From Desulfohalovibrio reitneri (GTDB taxonomy: Bacteria; Desulfobacterota; Desulfovibrionia; Desulfovibrionales; Desulfovibrionaceae): a DNA stretch of 64,000 nt. Positions 53,038 to 64,000 of the stretch are shown here, piece by piece; within the stretch, counting starts at the first letter, position 1; every line of letters begins with the position of its first letter. A program made the position numbers and the translations under genes. The stretch covers positions 1,623,501 to 1,687,500 of the forward strand of contig NZ_JOMJ01000003.1 of NCBI RefSeq assembly GCF_000711295.1, read 5' to 3'. The notes under the pieces are model-generated. The model did no database searches. It was not told the DNA's origin and saw only the letters and a list, made by a program, of their open reading frames with translations.

Positions 53038-53519
53038 GCCAAGCATGCCGAGGCGTTCGCCGACTATTGAACAGGTTCACGCCGACCGCGCGGTGAAAAA
53101 ACTTGTTTTGCACATCCCCTTTTTTTTCGCAGTCAACGCGAGGCTCGAAGCAGAAGTCGCCTGTGGAAAATGGTGCGCTCCCCGTGCTGTAATGCAGAAA
53201 TGACGGGCATACACGTTGTGTTTCCGCGACGCGACGTGCGATTCTTCTACCGTCTGTACAAAAAGCGGGTGGTGATGTAGTTCCTATTGCGTCCGACCTG
53301 CGCCGCGCTCTGCACCAACCGTCCACGTTCGTGGGTGAGCAGCCCGGCGGATCCGGGGCCCGGACACGAGGGGGGAAGGGAGCCGCGATGTTCGCGGTTT
53401 CAGACATCGGTCCGGGCCGGGGGCCCGGAAAGGACCGGCCCGCCTCGCGGCGGCCCCTGTACCCGGAAGGGCCACCCCTTCCGCGCAAACCATCGAATCG
53501 GGAACGCCATCGGGAGTTC
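53038..53519 (+). promoter_or_regulatory. Long structured, partly AT-rich upstream region of nrdG-nrdD
   Basis: This 482-nt space has no credible gene. An AT-rich patch (TTTTTTTT near 53130) is unusual for the surrounding GC level. ACACGTTGTGT at 53211-53221 is a short palindrome that could be an operator. Further down are small hairpins, for instance GGAAGGG paired with CCCTTCC just before nrdG. No riboswitch consensus was recognised. An operator or leader for nrdGD is the likely content. Confidence 0.35.
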
Positions 53520-54281
53520 ATGCACGCCTCCGACGCCTGGGAACACCTACGGGGTCTGCAACCCGTCAGCCTCATCGACTGGAAGGGTCGCCACGCCGCG
53601 GTCCTCTTTTTCGGCGGGTGCAACCTGCGCTGCCCCACCTGCCACAACGCCGACCTGGCCTGGCGGCCGCAGATCCACCCCACCATCCACAAGCCCGACA
53701 TCCTGGCCTTCATCAAAAAACGCCGCCACTGGCTTGACGGACTGGTGGTCTCCGGCGGCGAGCCCACCATCATCCCAGACCTGGCCCGGCTGCTGCGCGA
53801 ACTGCGCGAGTACGGCCTTCCCGTGAAGTTGGACACCAACGGCCTGCGCCCCCACGTGGTGGAGGCCCTGCTGTCCGCCGGGCTTATCCAGGAAGCCTAC
53901 GTTGACGTCAAAGGGCCATGGGCCAAATACCCCGAACTCACCGGCGGCGGCGCCAGCGCCGAGGAAGCCGAGGGTTGCCTCTCGGAAATCTTCGCCCTGA
54001 CCAAACGCTTCCCCCGCGCCTTCACCTTCCGCACCACCAAGGTACCCCCGCTCGACGATTCCGACCTGGCCGCCGTTCGCGCCGCCCTGCCGGAAGGATT
54101 CGAGCTGACAGTACAAGATTACATCCCCCCCAGGAGGAGCAATGCCCAAACAGATCAAGAAGCGCGACGGATGCCTGGAGACCTGGTCCACGGAACGGAT
54201 CGCCGGAGCCATCCTCAAAGCCCTCAAGGCCAGCGGCGTCAAGGACCCGCTCCTCTCCAAGCGTCTGGCCCGCAAGGTTGA
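53520..54281 (+). CDS. nrdG: Anaerobic ribonucleotide reductase activating enzyme (NrdG-like radical SAM)
   Basis: The 253-residue protein has the radical SAM motif FFGGCNLRCPTCHNADL (CX3CX2C), VVSGGEPTIIPDLARLLREL and DTNGLRPHVVEALL, typical of enzymes that install the glycyl radical of NrdD. The chosen ATG has GGGAG 3 nt upstream. An in-frame extension of 63 residues upstream looks non-coding. The 3' end overlaps nrdD by 140 nt, and the last 50 residues (SNAQTDQEARRMPGDLVHG...) do not look like NrdG, so the true product may stop earlier or the stop may be lost. The ribosome site of nrdD is inside this gene. Confidence 0.88.
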   Translation: MHASDAWEHLRGLQPVSLIDWKGRHAAVLFFGGCNLRCPTCHNADLAWRPQIHPTIHKPDILAFIKKRRHWLDGLVVSGGEPTIIPDLARLLRELREYGLPVKLDTNGLRPHVVEALLSAGLIQEAYVDVKGPWAKYPELTGGGASAEEAEGCLSEIFALTKRFPRAFTFRTTKVPPLDDSDLAAVRAALPEGFELTVQDYIPPRRSNAQTDQEARRMPGDLVHGTDRRSHPQSPQGQRRQGPAPLQASGPQG

Positions 54282-56217
54282 GCAGAAGCTCGGCCTCGTC
54301 GAGGTCGCCGAGCAGGAACAGGTCCAGGACCTGGTCGAACAGGTCCTCATGGAGTCGCGCATGTACGATGTGGCCAAGCGCTACATCATCTACCGCGAAC
54401 AGCGGCGGCAGCTCCGCGACCAGAAGCAGGCCTACGTCGATATCAAGCAGACCATCGACAACTACCTCACCAAGGCCGACTGGCGCGTCAATGAAAACGC
54501 CAACATGACCCACTCCTTCCAGGGGCTCATGCTGCACCTCTCCGGCACCGTGCAAGCCCGCTACGCCCTGGAGAAATACCCCGAGGAAATTCGCGACGCG
54601 CACGAGCACGGCTACTTCCACATCCACGACCTGTCCTTCGGACTGGCCGGGTACTGCGCCGGATGGTCCCTGCGCGACCTCCTGCTTGAGGGATTCAACC
54701 TGGAGGGCCGCTCCTGCGCCGGTCCCGCGCGCCATTTCGACTCCGTGCTGGGACAGATGAACAACTTCCTGGGCACGCTGCAAAACGAATGGGCCGGAGC
54801 GCAAGCCTTCAACAACGTGGACACCTACTTGGCGCCCTTCATCCGCCACGACGGACTGAACTACAAGCAGGTCCGCCAGGCCATGCAGAAGTTCGTCTTC
54901 AACCTCAACACCACCTCCCGCTGGGGCGGACAGTCCCCCTTCACCAACCTCACCTTCGACCTCAAGGCCCCCAAGCACATCGCCAAGGAAGGGGTCATCA
55001 TCGGCGGCGAGATCCAGGACGCCACCTACGGCGAATTCCAAAAGGAAATGGACTGGATCAACAAGGCGTTCTTGGAAGTGATGCTGGAAGGCGACCACCA
55101 CGGCCGCATCTTCTCCTTCCCCATCCCCACCTACAACGTCACCGAAGACTTCCCCTGGGACTCGGACATCGGCCAGCTCCTGCTCTCCATGACCGCCAAG
55201 TACGGCGCGCCCTACTTCCAGAACTTCATCAACTCCGACCTCGACCCCGAGGACGTCCGCTCCATGTGCTGCCGCCTGCAAATGGACCTGCGCGAACTGC
55301 GCAACAAGACCGGCGGCCTCTTCGGCGCGGGCGACCTCACCGGCTCCATCGGCGTTGTCACCCTCAACCTGCCCAAACTGGCCTACCTGGCCCAGGGCGA
55401 AGAGGACTTCCTGGACCTGCTCACCGAATACGCCGAAATGGCCAAGGACTCCCTTGAATTCAAGCGCAAGCTGGTCAACGACAACTTCGAGCGGGGCATG
55501 TTCCCCTGGACCAAGCGCTACCTGAAAAACGGCTACCAGGCCCACTTCTCCACCATCGGCCTGGTGGGCGGCCACGAGGCCTGCCTCAACCTCCTGGGCA
55601 AAGGCATCGAAACCGACGCCGGAACACGCATGATGGTCCGCGTGCTGGAACACCTGCGCGAGGTCACCTCCCGCTTCCAGGAAGAAACCGGGCACCTCTA
55701 CAACCTCGAGGCCACCCCGGCCGAAGGCACCTCCTACCGCCTGGCCAAAATCGACAAGGGCCTCTACGAATCCATCCACGCCTCGGGCAACGGCACCCCC
55801 TACTACACCAACTCAACCGCCCTGCCCGTGGGCGAAACCAACGACGTCTTCATGGCCCTGGACCACCAGAACAAGCTGCAGCCCCTCTACACCGGCGGCA
55901 CCGTGTTCCACTCCTACCTGGGCGAAGCCGTCACCGACACCGAAGCCCTGAAAAACTTCATCGTCAAAGCCTTCACCAAAACCAAGATTCCCTACCTCTC
56001 CATCACCCCCACCTTCTCCATCTGCAAAGAACACGGCTACATCGCGGGCGAACACTTCCAATGCCCCACCTGCGGCAAAGAGTCCGAAGTATTCACCCGC
56101 ATCGTGGGCTACTACCGCCCCGTCAGCCAGTGGAACAAAGGAAAACAAGCCGAATACATGGACCGCATCGTCTTCGCCGACGTCACCGGCGACATCTCCG
56201 CGGACATGATCTGCTAG
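54142..56217 (+). CDS. nrdD: Anaerobic (class III) ribonucleoside-triphosphate reductase
   Basis: The 691-residue enzyme reduces ribonucleotides using a glycyl radical. The N-terminal ATP-cone (RDGCLETWSTERIAGAILKA) gives allosteric control. The C-terminal zinc site has CKEH and CPTC, and the glycyl-radical motif RIVGYYRPV has Gly 656. It works only without oxygen, so it complements NrdJ. AGGAGG precedes the ATG. A strong terminator follows. The gene lies next to its activase, which overlaps it; formate is often the reductant in this class. Confidence is high. Confidence 0.95.
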   Translation: MPKQIKKRDGCLETWSTERIAGAILKALKASGVKDPLLSKRLARKVEQKLGLVEVAEQEQVQDLVEQVLMESRMYDVAKRYIIYREQRRQLRDQKQAYVDIKQTIDNYLTKADWRVNENANMTHSFQGLMLHLSGTVQARYALEKYPEEIRDAHEHGYFHIHDLSFGLAGYCAGWSLRDLLLEGFNLEGRSCAGPARHFDSVLGQMNNFLGTLQNEWAGAQAFNNVDTYLAPFIRHDGLNYKQVRQAMQKFVFNLNTTSRWGGQSPFTNLTFDLKAPKHIAKEGVIIGGEIQDATYGEFQKEMDWINKAFLEVMLEGDHHGRIFSFPIPTYNVTEDFPWDSDIGQLLLSMTAKYGAPYFQNFINSDLDPEDVRSMCCRLQMDLRELRNKTGGLFGAGDLTGSIGVVTLNLPKLAYLAQGEEDFLDLLTEYAEMAKDSLEFKRKLVNDNFERGMFPWTKRYLKNGYQAHFSTIGLVGGHEACLNLLGKGIETDAGTRMMVRVLEHLREVTSRFQEETGHLYNLEATPAEGTSYRLAKIDKGLYESIHASGNGTPYYTNSTALPVGETNDVFMALDHQNKLQPLYTGGTVFHSYLGEAVTDTEALKNFIVKAFTKTKIPYLSITPTFSICKEHGYIAGEHFQCPTCGKESEVFTRIVGYYRPVSQWNKGKQAEYMDRIVFADVTGDISADMIC

Positions 56218-56241
56218 AAGGCGGGATTACAGGCTGAAAGA

Positions 56242-56280
56242 AAAGGGCGTGGCGGTGCTTAGCACCGCCACGCCCTTTTT
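56242..56280 (+). terminator. Strong rho-independent terminator after nrdD
   Basis: AAAGGGCGTGGCGGTGC (56242-56258) pairs perfectly with GCACCGCCACGCCCTTT (56262-56278) around TTA, and is followed by TT. Twenty-four nt after the nrdD stop. Confidence 0.9.
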
Positions 56281-56304
56281 CATTGGAAAAGAAGAAGAGG
56301 AGGA

Positions 56305-56640
56305 GGAAGAAAAGATTTCGCCTTCGGCGACCAGGGCCTGCTCGGCCCTGGACCGAGGCAAACTACCTTTGCATGTGTATTCGCGGGATGGCGCGCGTCA
56401 GGGGGACATGCGGGAGGACCCCGGCGAACAGGCGATTGGGGGCTACCGATGCCGGTTCACCACTGCCCCGGCGCTTGGCTGCGGATGCGTCGAACGCGGG
56501 ATTGGGCGGCGGTCCCCGGCCAGCCTCGTTCCCCGCACCACGCCCCCGAGCGAAGCGAGCGATGAAAAGTTTTGAATGATAAGAGGGGGTCTGGGGGAGA
56601 GAAGGAAACTTTTCCAAAAGTTTCCTTCTCTCCCCCGGGA
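56305..56640 (+). repeat. Interspersed intergenic repeat, copy D
   Basis: This copy has GATTTCGCCTTCGGCGACC, the CCAGGGCC/GGCCCTGG head hairpin, ACTACCTTTGCATGTGTATT, then CGCGGGATGG. The middle keeps GATGCGTCGAACGCGGGATT and CGCACCACGCCCCCGAGCG, the latter as in copy A. It ends in a 21-bp perfect hairpin of altered sequence. It fills the gap between nrdD and alaS (convergent), where the nrdD terminator is the only other element. Confidence 0.75.
56593..56636. terminator. Long perfect hairpin of repeat D
   Basis: Arms 56593-56613 and 56616-56636 pair over 21 bp with a CC centre. The stem shares its ends with copies A and C but differs inside, at several paired positions. It begins 17 nt past the alaS stop and is the probable alaS terminator. 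Confidence 0.6.
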
Positions 56641-56652
56641 TTCAGCTCTTTC

Positions 56653-59298
<2,646 letters not shown>

Positions 59299-59342
59299 AG
59301 TCTTCCTCTAGGTATCGAAACGTGCTTGGCTAGGGGACGCGG

Positions 59343-59373
59343 AAAAAAAGGGGCGGCCGCGCGGACCGCCCCC
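59343..59373 (-). terminator. Terminator between recA and alaS
   Basis: On the minus strand GGGGGCGG pairs with CCGCCCC across 9 nt and is followed by seven T residues. It lies 21 nt after the recA stop and should end most recA transcripts. Confidence 0.85.
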
Positions 59374-59393
59374 AAATCTTCAGTTCGGCGGAG

Positions 59394-60470
<1,077 letters not shown>

Positions 60471-60599
60471 GTCGGTTCTCCCTTGGGGATGCGGATTGGT
60501 GGGCACGTGTTTAGCAGAAGCGGACAGGCTGGGCAAGGCGGCGGGAACCGCGCTCCGCGGTGGTTTCCCCGGGCAGGCATTCCATGTATACGGTAGGCC

Positions 60600-61655
60600 A
60601 TGTTCCAGTTGCTGAAGCTCCTTGGCCGCAAGGCGGGCGCGCCTCCGGGCCGGGCCGAGTACGTTGGCCGCGACTGGGGCGTGGCCCCGCGCCTGGAGGT
60701 CCTGCGTTACGGGCCGGAGGGTGGCGAGTTGCGGCGGGAACAGCTCCCCGACGCCGAGCGCCTGCATCCGCCGGAAGGCGGCGTGACCTGGTGCCGGGTG
60801 CGGGGGCTGGCGGACCTGGAGCTGGTCAAGAATACAGCCGCCCTGCTGGACCTGCATCCCCTGCTGGTGGAGGACGCCCTGAACACCACCCAGCGGCCCA
60901 AGCTGGAGCAGGACGGCGACCGCGTTTTCGCGGTGATGCCCCTGTACGGTTTGGACATGGAGGAGGGCCTGACCCGGCAGCAGGTCAGCCTGGCCCGCCG
61001 GGGGAACCTGGTGATCACTTTCGAGGAGGGCGACGCCCCGGCCCTGGACGGCGTGGCCGAGCGCATCCTGCGCGGTACGGGCCGCATCCGCGCTTCCGGC
61101 CCGGACTACCTGCTCCTGGTCATGCTGGACACGGCCGTGGATTCGGCCAGGGTGGTGGTGGCCTCCCTGGCGGAACGCTCCGAGCTGGTGGAGGAGCGCA
61201 TCATGGACAAGGCGGACGAGGACACCCTGCGCTCCATCCACGACCTCAAGCGCGACCTGCTCTTTCTGCTGAACGGGTTGCGGCCGCTGCGGGAGATCGT
61301 GGCCCGCTTCGGGGACGAGGCCGAAGCCAACCATTTCGGCCGCCACTACCTGCGCGACGTGCGCGAGCACGCCGCCTCCCTGGTGGAGGCGGCCCAGGCC
61401 CTGCGCGAAAACCTCACCTCCATGATGGAAGCCACCCTGTCCACCATCGGGCTGCGGCAGAACGAAGTCATGCGCACCCTGACGGTCATCGCCACCATCT
61501 TCATCCCCCTGACCTTCATCGTCGGCGTGTACGGCATGAACTTCGAGATCATGCCGGAACTGACCTGGCCCTGGGGCTACCCCGCTGTGCTCTTGCTCAT
61601 GGCGGGCGTGGTCGCCGGCCTGGTCATCTGGTTCCGCCACAGACGCTGGCTGTGA
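60600..61655 (+). CDS. corA: CorA-family magnesium/cobalt channel
   Basis: The 351-residue protein has the conserved C-terminal pore signature [11 protein letters not shown] (GMN at 312-314) between two membrane helices, and an acidic cytoplasmic N-terminal domain with long helices ([20 protein letters not shown]). CorA channels import Mg2+ or Co2+ and act as pentamers in the inner membrane. Cobalt uptake would fit the need for B12, but this is inference. The gene is divergent from recA. It is followed after 21 nt by a small Cys protein gene on the same strand. Confidence 0.93.
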   Translation: MFQLLKLLGRKAGAPPGRAEYVGRDWGVAPRLEVLRYGPEGGELRREQLPDAERLHPPEGGVTWCRVRGLADLELVKNTAALLDLHPLLVEDALNTTQRPKLEQDGDRVFAVMPLYGLDMEEGLTRQQVSLARRGNLVITFEEGDAPALDGVAERILRGTGRIRASGPDYLLLVMLDTAVDSARVVVASLAERSELVEERIMDKADEDTLRSIHDLKRDLLFLLNGLRPLREIVARFGDEAEANHFGRHYLRDVREHAASLVEAAQALRENLTSMMEATLSTIGLRQNEVMRTLTVIATIFIPLTFIVGVYGMNFEIMPELTWPWGYPAVLLLMAGVVAGLVIWFRHRRWL

Positions 61656-61676
61656 CCCAAAACCCAAAGGAGCCCC

Positions 61677-61862
61677 ATGCTCAAGAAGCCCGGCGAAGCC
61701 AAATTCAAATTCTGTCCCCTGCTCAAGACCAGCGACGACAAGCTCAAGTTCTGCCAGGGCCCGGACTGCATGATGTGGCGCTACGCCGATCCGGCCGCCA
61801 CCGAGGCGGACTCCCCGGGCTACTGCGGCCTGGCCGGAACCCCGGTACGGCTGTCGGACTAG
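61677..61862 (+). CDS. Small Cys-motif protein (CPL...CxxxxCMMWR...GYCGLAG)
   Basis: A 61-residue protein with four Cys: FCPLL (Cys 13), [10 protein letters not shown] (26, 31) and GYCGLAG (50). The same pattern of a small protein with CxxxxC-M-W-R and a final GYCG occurs in other bacteria and phages; its function is not known to me. It may hold a zinc or a cluster. AAAGGAG lies 4 nt before the ATG. It lies 21 nt after corA and 16 nt before the WcbI-like gene, which suggests a three-gene unit. Confidence 0.7.
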   Translation: MLKKPGEAKFKFCPLLKTSDDKLKFCQGPDCMMWRYADPAATEADSPGYCGLAGTPVRLSD

Positions 61863-61878
61863 GGGACGGGGAGCCGTC

Positions 61879-62736
61879 GTGCGCTTCGGGGAACGACCCG
61901 GGCGGCTGGTCATCCAGGCCAACTGCCAGGGGGAGCTGCTCTTGCGCCTGCTGCGCGCCTCGCCCGGCTTCGACGAGGCCTGGCGGGCGGAACTGTACAC
62001 CAACTACCGCCGCCAGCCCGTTCCGGACGAGTCCCTGGCCCGCTGCGACCTTTTTCTCTATCAGCACCTGGGGCCCGAGTGGGGGGAGCTGTCCTCGGCC
62101 GCCCTGCTGGACAAGCTGCCCCGCTCCGCCCGGGCCGAGTGCATCCCGGCCATGTTCTTCATGCACCCCTGGCCGCTGTGGTGCTCCGACCCGGACTTCG
62201 ACTACTCCGACCGGCTGCTGGACGCCTTGCTGGCCCGTGGGCTGTCCCCGGCCGAGGCCCTGCACATGGCCCTGCGCACGGACATCGCCAAGCTCGCCGA
62301 CCTGGACGAGGGCCCTGCCCGCTCCCTGGAAATGGAACGGGAGAAGGAGGAGCGGACCTCCATCAAGTACCTGGACTTCGTGCTGGCCAACTGGAGGGAG
62401 GAGCAGCTCTTCCGCACGATCAACCACCCCCGTTCCAGGGTCTTGCGGCTGGTGGCCGAGCCGGTGCTTGGCTGGCTGGGCCTGCCGCCCCTGCCGGACT
62501 CCGCCTACAACGCGGCGGATCAAGCCCTGGCCGGGCTGGACCTGCCCGTCCACCCCCAAGTGGCCGAGCGCGAGAAACTGGCCTGGGCCGGACGGGAGAC
62601 GCGCTTCAACGTCTACGGCGCGCCCATGACCTACGAACGGTTCGCCTTCCACTACCTGGCCTGCAAGGAAGCGGGGGAAACGGACTTCGACGCCTGGCTG
62701 CGGGTGGCGGCGAGGCGGGAAACGGCGTCACAATGA
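61879..62736 (+). CDS. WcbI-like polysaccharide biosynthesis acetyltransferase
   Basis: The 285-residue protein has the start [20 protein letters not shown] (residues 11-30), which matches the WcbI family, a putative acyltransferase in capsule synthesis. [20 protein letters not shown] follows, as in that family. No signal peptide. The GTG start has GGGGAG upstream. The C-terminal half is helical and less familiar. It is located away from the main glycan island, right after the small Cys protein. A role on surface glycans is a family-based inference. Confidence 0.7.
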   Translation: MRFGERPGRLVIQANCQGELLLRLLRASPGFDEAWRAELYTNYRRQPVPDESLARCDLFLYQHLGPEWGELSSAALLDKLPRSARAECIPAMFFMHPWPLWCSDPDFDYSDRLLDALLARGLSPAEALHMALRTDIAKLADLDEGPARSLEMEREKEERTSIKYLDFVLANWREEQLFRTINHPRSRVLRLVAEPVLGWLGLPPLPDSAYNAADQALAGLDLPVHPQVAEREKLAWAGRETRFNVYGAPMTYERFAFHYLACKEAGETDFDAWLRVAARRETASQ

Positions 62737-62844
62737 GGCCGCATTCTTCCCGTACCATGGCCAAACGCGCTGCTTGGTGCGCAAGACTGGTAAAAATCTT
62801 GGAAATCGCGTAACCAACACGGCCAAGCTCCCGACGGAACGACT

Positions 62845-63339
62845 ATGAACGCCAACGGCACCAGATGTCCCCACTGCGGCAGCAGGGAGTTCTGGCCCTC
62901 CCGACGACGCGCCCTGGAGCGCATCCTCGGCCGTGGTCTGCCCTACCGGCCCTTCCGCTGCCGGGCCTGCCTGCGCCGCTACCTGCAGCCCAAGCCGTGG
63001 CTCAAACCGGCCTTGGCGCTGCTGGTCCTGTTGCTGGTGGCCGGGGGCGGCGCCTTTCTGGCCCTGGGTCCGCTGGGCGTGGGCCAGTCCGATGACCGGC
63101 CCGCCGAGGCCGATCGGCCGCTGGCCGCAGCCCCGGATCCCGCGCCCGAACAACTGGCCGCCCCGCCGGGAGCCGATCCGGACAAGCCCATGCCCAAACC
63201 CGCGCCCGAGCCGGAACCCGCTCCGCCCGCTCCCGAGGAGCCCGCCGCCGAAGCCGCTCCTTCGCCTGAGGACCCGGACGCCGGCCGGGTGCGCCTCTTC
63301 CGCCTCCACCTCAACGTGGTTCCGGAGGACACGGGATGA
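62845..63339 (+). CDS. Zinc-ribbon membrane protein with proline-rich tail
   Basis: The 164-residue protein has an N-terminal zinc ribbon (CPHC at 8-11 and CRAC at 39-42), a membrane helix (about 53-75, ALALLVLLLVAGGGAFLALG), and a long Pro/Ala/Glu-rich segment (PEPEPAPPAPEEPAAEAAPS) that would lie outside, ending with a small strand RVRLFRLHLNVV. The stop overlaps the start of the FGE-like gene (ATGA), so the two are co-translated. No known family is recognised for the whole. It may sense or scaffold in the membrane. Confidence 0.65.
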   Translation: MNANGTRCPHCGSREFWPSRRRALERILGRGLPYRPFRCRACLRRYLQPKPWLKPALALLVLLLVAGGGAFLALGPLGVGQSDDRPAEADRPLAAAPDPAPEQLAAPPGADPDKPMPKPAPEPEPAPPAPEEPAAEAAPSPEDPDAGRVRLFRLHLNVVPEDTG

Positions 63340-64000
63340 CCGCGCGCGCCGCCGCCTGTATCTGCCTGCTGCTTCTGCTCCTGCCGTCCGCCGCCCGGGC
63401 GGGGCTTGTGACCGATTTCTCCGCCCGCCAGGAGGACGACCGGGTGATGTTCGACTTCGGCGTGTCCAGCGAAGCGGAACAGGTCCGCGTGGGCCTGCTG
63501 CTGCGCCTTGGCCAGACTCTGCTGGACCCGGCGGAGCTCCATCTGGAAGGCGACCTGGGCGAGATTTCCCCCGGACCGGACAAGCGCATCGTCTGGAATG
63601 TTCTGCGGGACTTCCCCGAGGGGCTGTCCGGCCCCCTAAGCGGGGAGCTGCGGGCCCCGGACCTGCTTCGTGAGCCCGTGGCGGGCATGCGCTTCGTGCG
63701 CGTGCAGGGGGACTGCTTCGAGATGGGCTGCGGCCCCTGGTTCCCCTACTGCGAGCAGGACGAAAAACCGGTCCATCCAGTCTGCCCCGACGATTTCCTG
63801 CTCTCGGTCACGCCCGTGACCCGGGCGCAGTTCGCCCCCTTTCTCAACCAGACCGGACGCACTGCGGGCGACTATCCCGGACTGGCCATCCGCGACGGCG
63901 ACTGGGTGGTGCTGCGCGACCCGGAGGCCCCGGCCACCGGCGTCTCCCGGGTGGTTGCCATGGCCTACGCGGCCTGGCTGTCGCAGGAGAGCGGCCGCAC
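63336..64000 (+). CDS. Formylglycine-generating-enzyme (SUMF1)-like protein, N-terminal part
   Basis: The open frame runs past the window end, so only 221 residues are seen. It starts with a signal peptide (CICLLLLLLPSAARA), then a beta-rich region, and from about residue 118 the FGE-sulfatase domain: MRFVRVQGDCFEMGCGPW, YCEQDEKPVHPVC and FLLSVTPVTRAQFAPFLNQT. FGE proteins convert a Cys to formylglycine in sulfatases, but many relatives have other roles such as diversity-generating targets. The catalytic Cys pair lies in the missing C-terminus. It overlaps the zinc-ribbon gene by ATGA. No sulfatase is in the window. Confidence 0.75.
   Translation, partial: MTARAAACICLLLLLLPSAARAGLVTDFSARQEDDRVMFDFGVSSEAEQVRVGLLLRLGQTLLDPAELHLEGDLGEISPGPDKRIVWNVLRDFPEGLSGPLSGELRAPDLLREPVAGMRFVRVQGDCFEMGCGPWFPYCEQDEKPVHPVCPDDFLLSVTPVTRAQFAPFLNQTGRTAGDYPGLAIRDGDWVVLRDPEAPATGVSRVVAMAYAAWLSQESGR

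Noticed and set aside
53331-53519. N-terminal extension of nrdG from 53331
   Set aside because: The added residues are Gly/Pro/Arg-rich, do not match NrdG, and the ATG at 53520 has a ribosome site.
1850-56640. CRISPR array or rRNA-type repeats from the four repeated blocks
   Set aside because: The blocks are kilobases apart and several hundred bases long, with no spacer pattern.
60471-60599. LexA/SOS box or sigma-54 site in the recA-corA intergenic region
   Set aside because: GGCACGTGTTTAGC resembles a GG-N10-GC site but is partial, and no palindromic SOS motif was recognised; too weak to list.

Overview
The window is a high-GC chromosomal segment that most resembles a Desulfovibrio-type sulfate reducer (Desulfovibrionaceae). 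The evidence is the recA/alaS pair in head-to-tail order, a NfnAB-type ferredoxin:NADP transhydrogenase pair, two ribonucleotide reductases that do not need oxygen (B12-dependent NrdJ and glycyl-radical NrdD with its activase), and the general gene style. This is inference from gene content; no rRNA or tRNA gene is present. I see no transposase, phage gene or CRISPR array.

Layout. 1-7.9 kb: a UbiB-like kinase (cut by the window edge), a phasin-like coiled-coil protein, a tandem UspA protein, then a minus-strand run of nrdJ, ftsE, ftsX, an unknown Cys-containing protein and a HisKA_2 sensor kinase. 8.0-9.6 kb: three consecutive small secreted E/R-rich helical proteins. 9.6-18.2 kb: scattered housekeeping and signalling genes (thioesterase, dapF, SDR, PAS kinase), a sulfotransferase with TPR-like tail and a CgeB-like glycosyltransferase. 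18.4-20.7 kb: nfnAB.

20.7-51.2 kb is a large surface-glycan or flagellin-glycosylation island built as four transcription blocks that diverge from two hubs (about 24.3 and 46.3 kb). The blocks are: a minus pair (a Maf/DUF115 protein and a GT2); a plus block of ten tightly coupled genes (two radical SAM proteins, two methyltransferases, two GT-B enzymes, a CMP-sugar synthetase, a frameshifted relative of it, an unknown protein and a sulfotransferase); a minus block of seven (GT, epimerase, DegT aminotransferase, a formyltransferase-deacetylase fusion, FemAB-like acyltransferase, SPASM radical SAM and asparagine synthetase); and a plus block of four (GT2, epimerase, WecB, CgeB-like GT). The sugar chemistry implied is an amino sugar that is epimerised, aminated, de-acetylated and formylated, acylated, methylated and possibly sulfated. 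Two radical SAM proteins carry a SPASM-like Cys motif before the SAM core instead of after it, plus the same Rossmann-like tail; their role is unknown.

51.2-64 kb: a lipoprotein, two small unknowns, nrdG-nrdD (overlapping by 140 nt), recA-alaS, corA, a small Cys-motif protein, a WcbI-like protein, and a zinc-ribbon membrane protein coupled to a formylglycine-generating-enzyme-like protein cut by the window end.

Four copies of an unusual intergenic repeat of about 310-370 bp (1.9, 12.6, 16.4 and 56.5 kb) were found by eye. Three end in a perfect 21-23 bp hairpin beside a gene stop, and the stem differs between copies while staying fully paired. The best leads for new biology are the permuted radical SAM pair, the formyltransferase-deacetylase fusion, the repeat family and the secreted helix trio.
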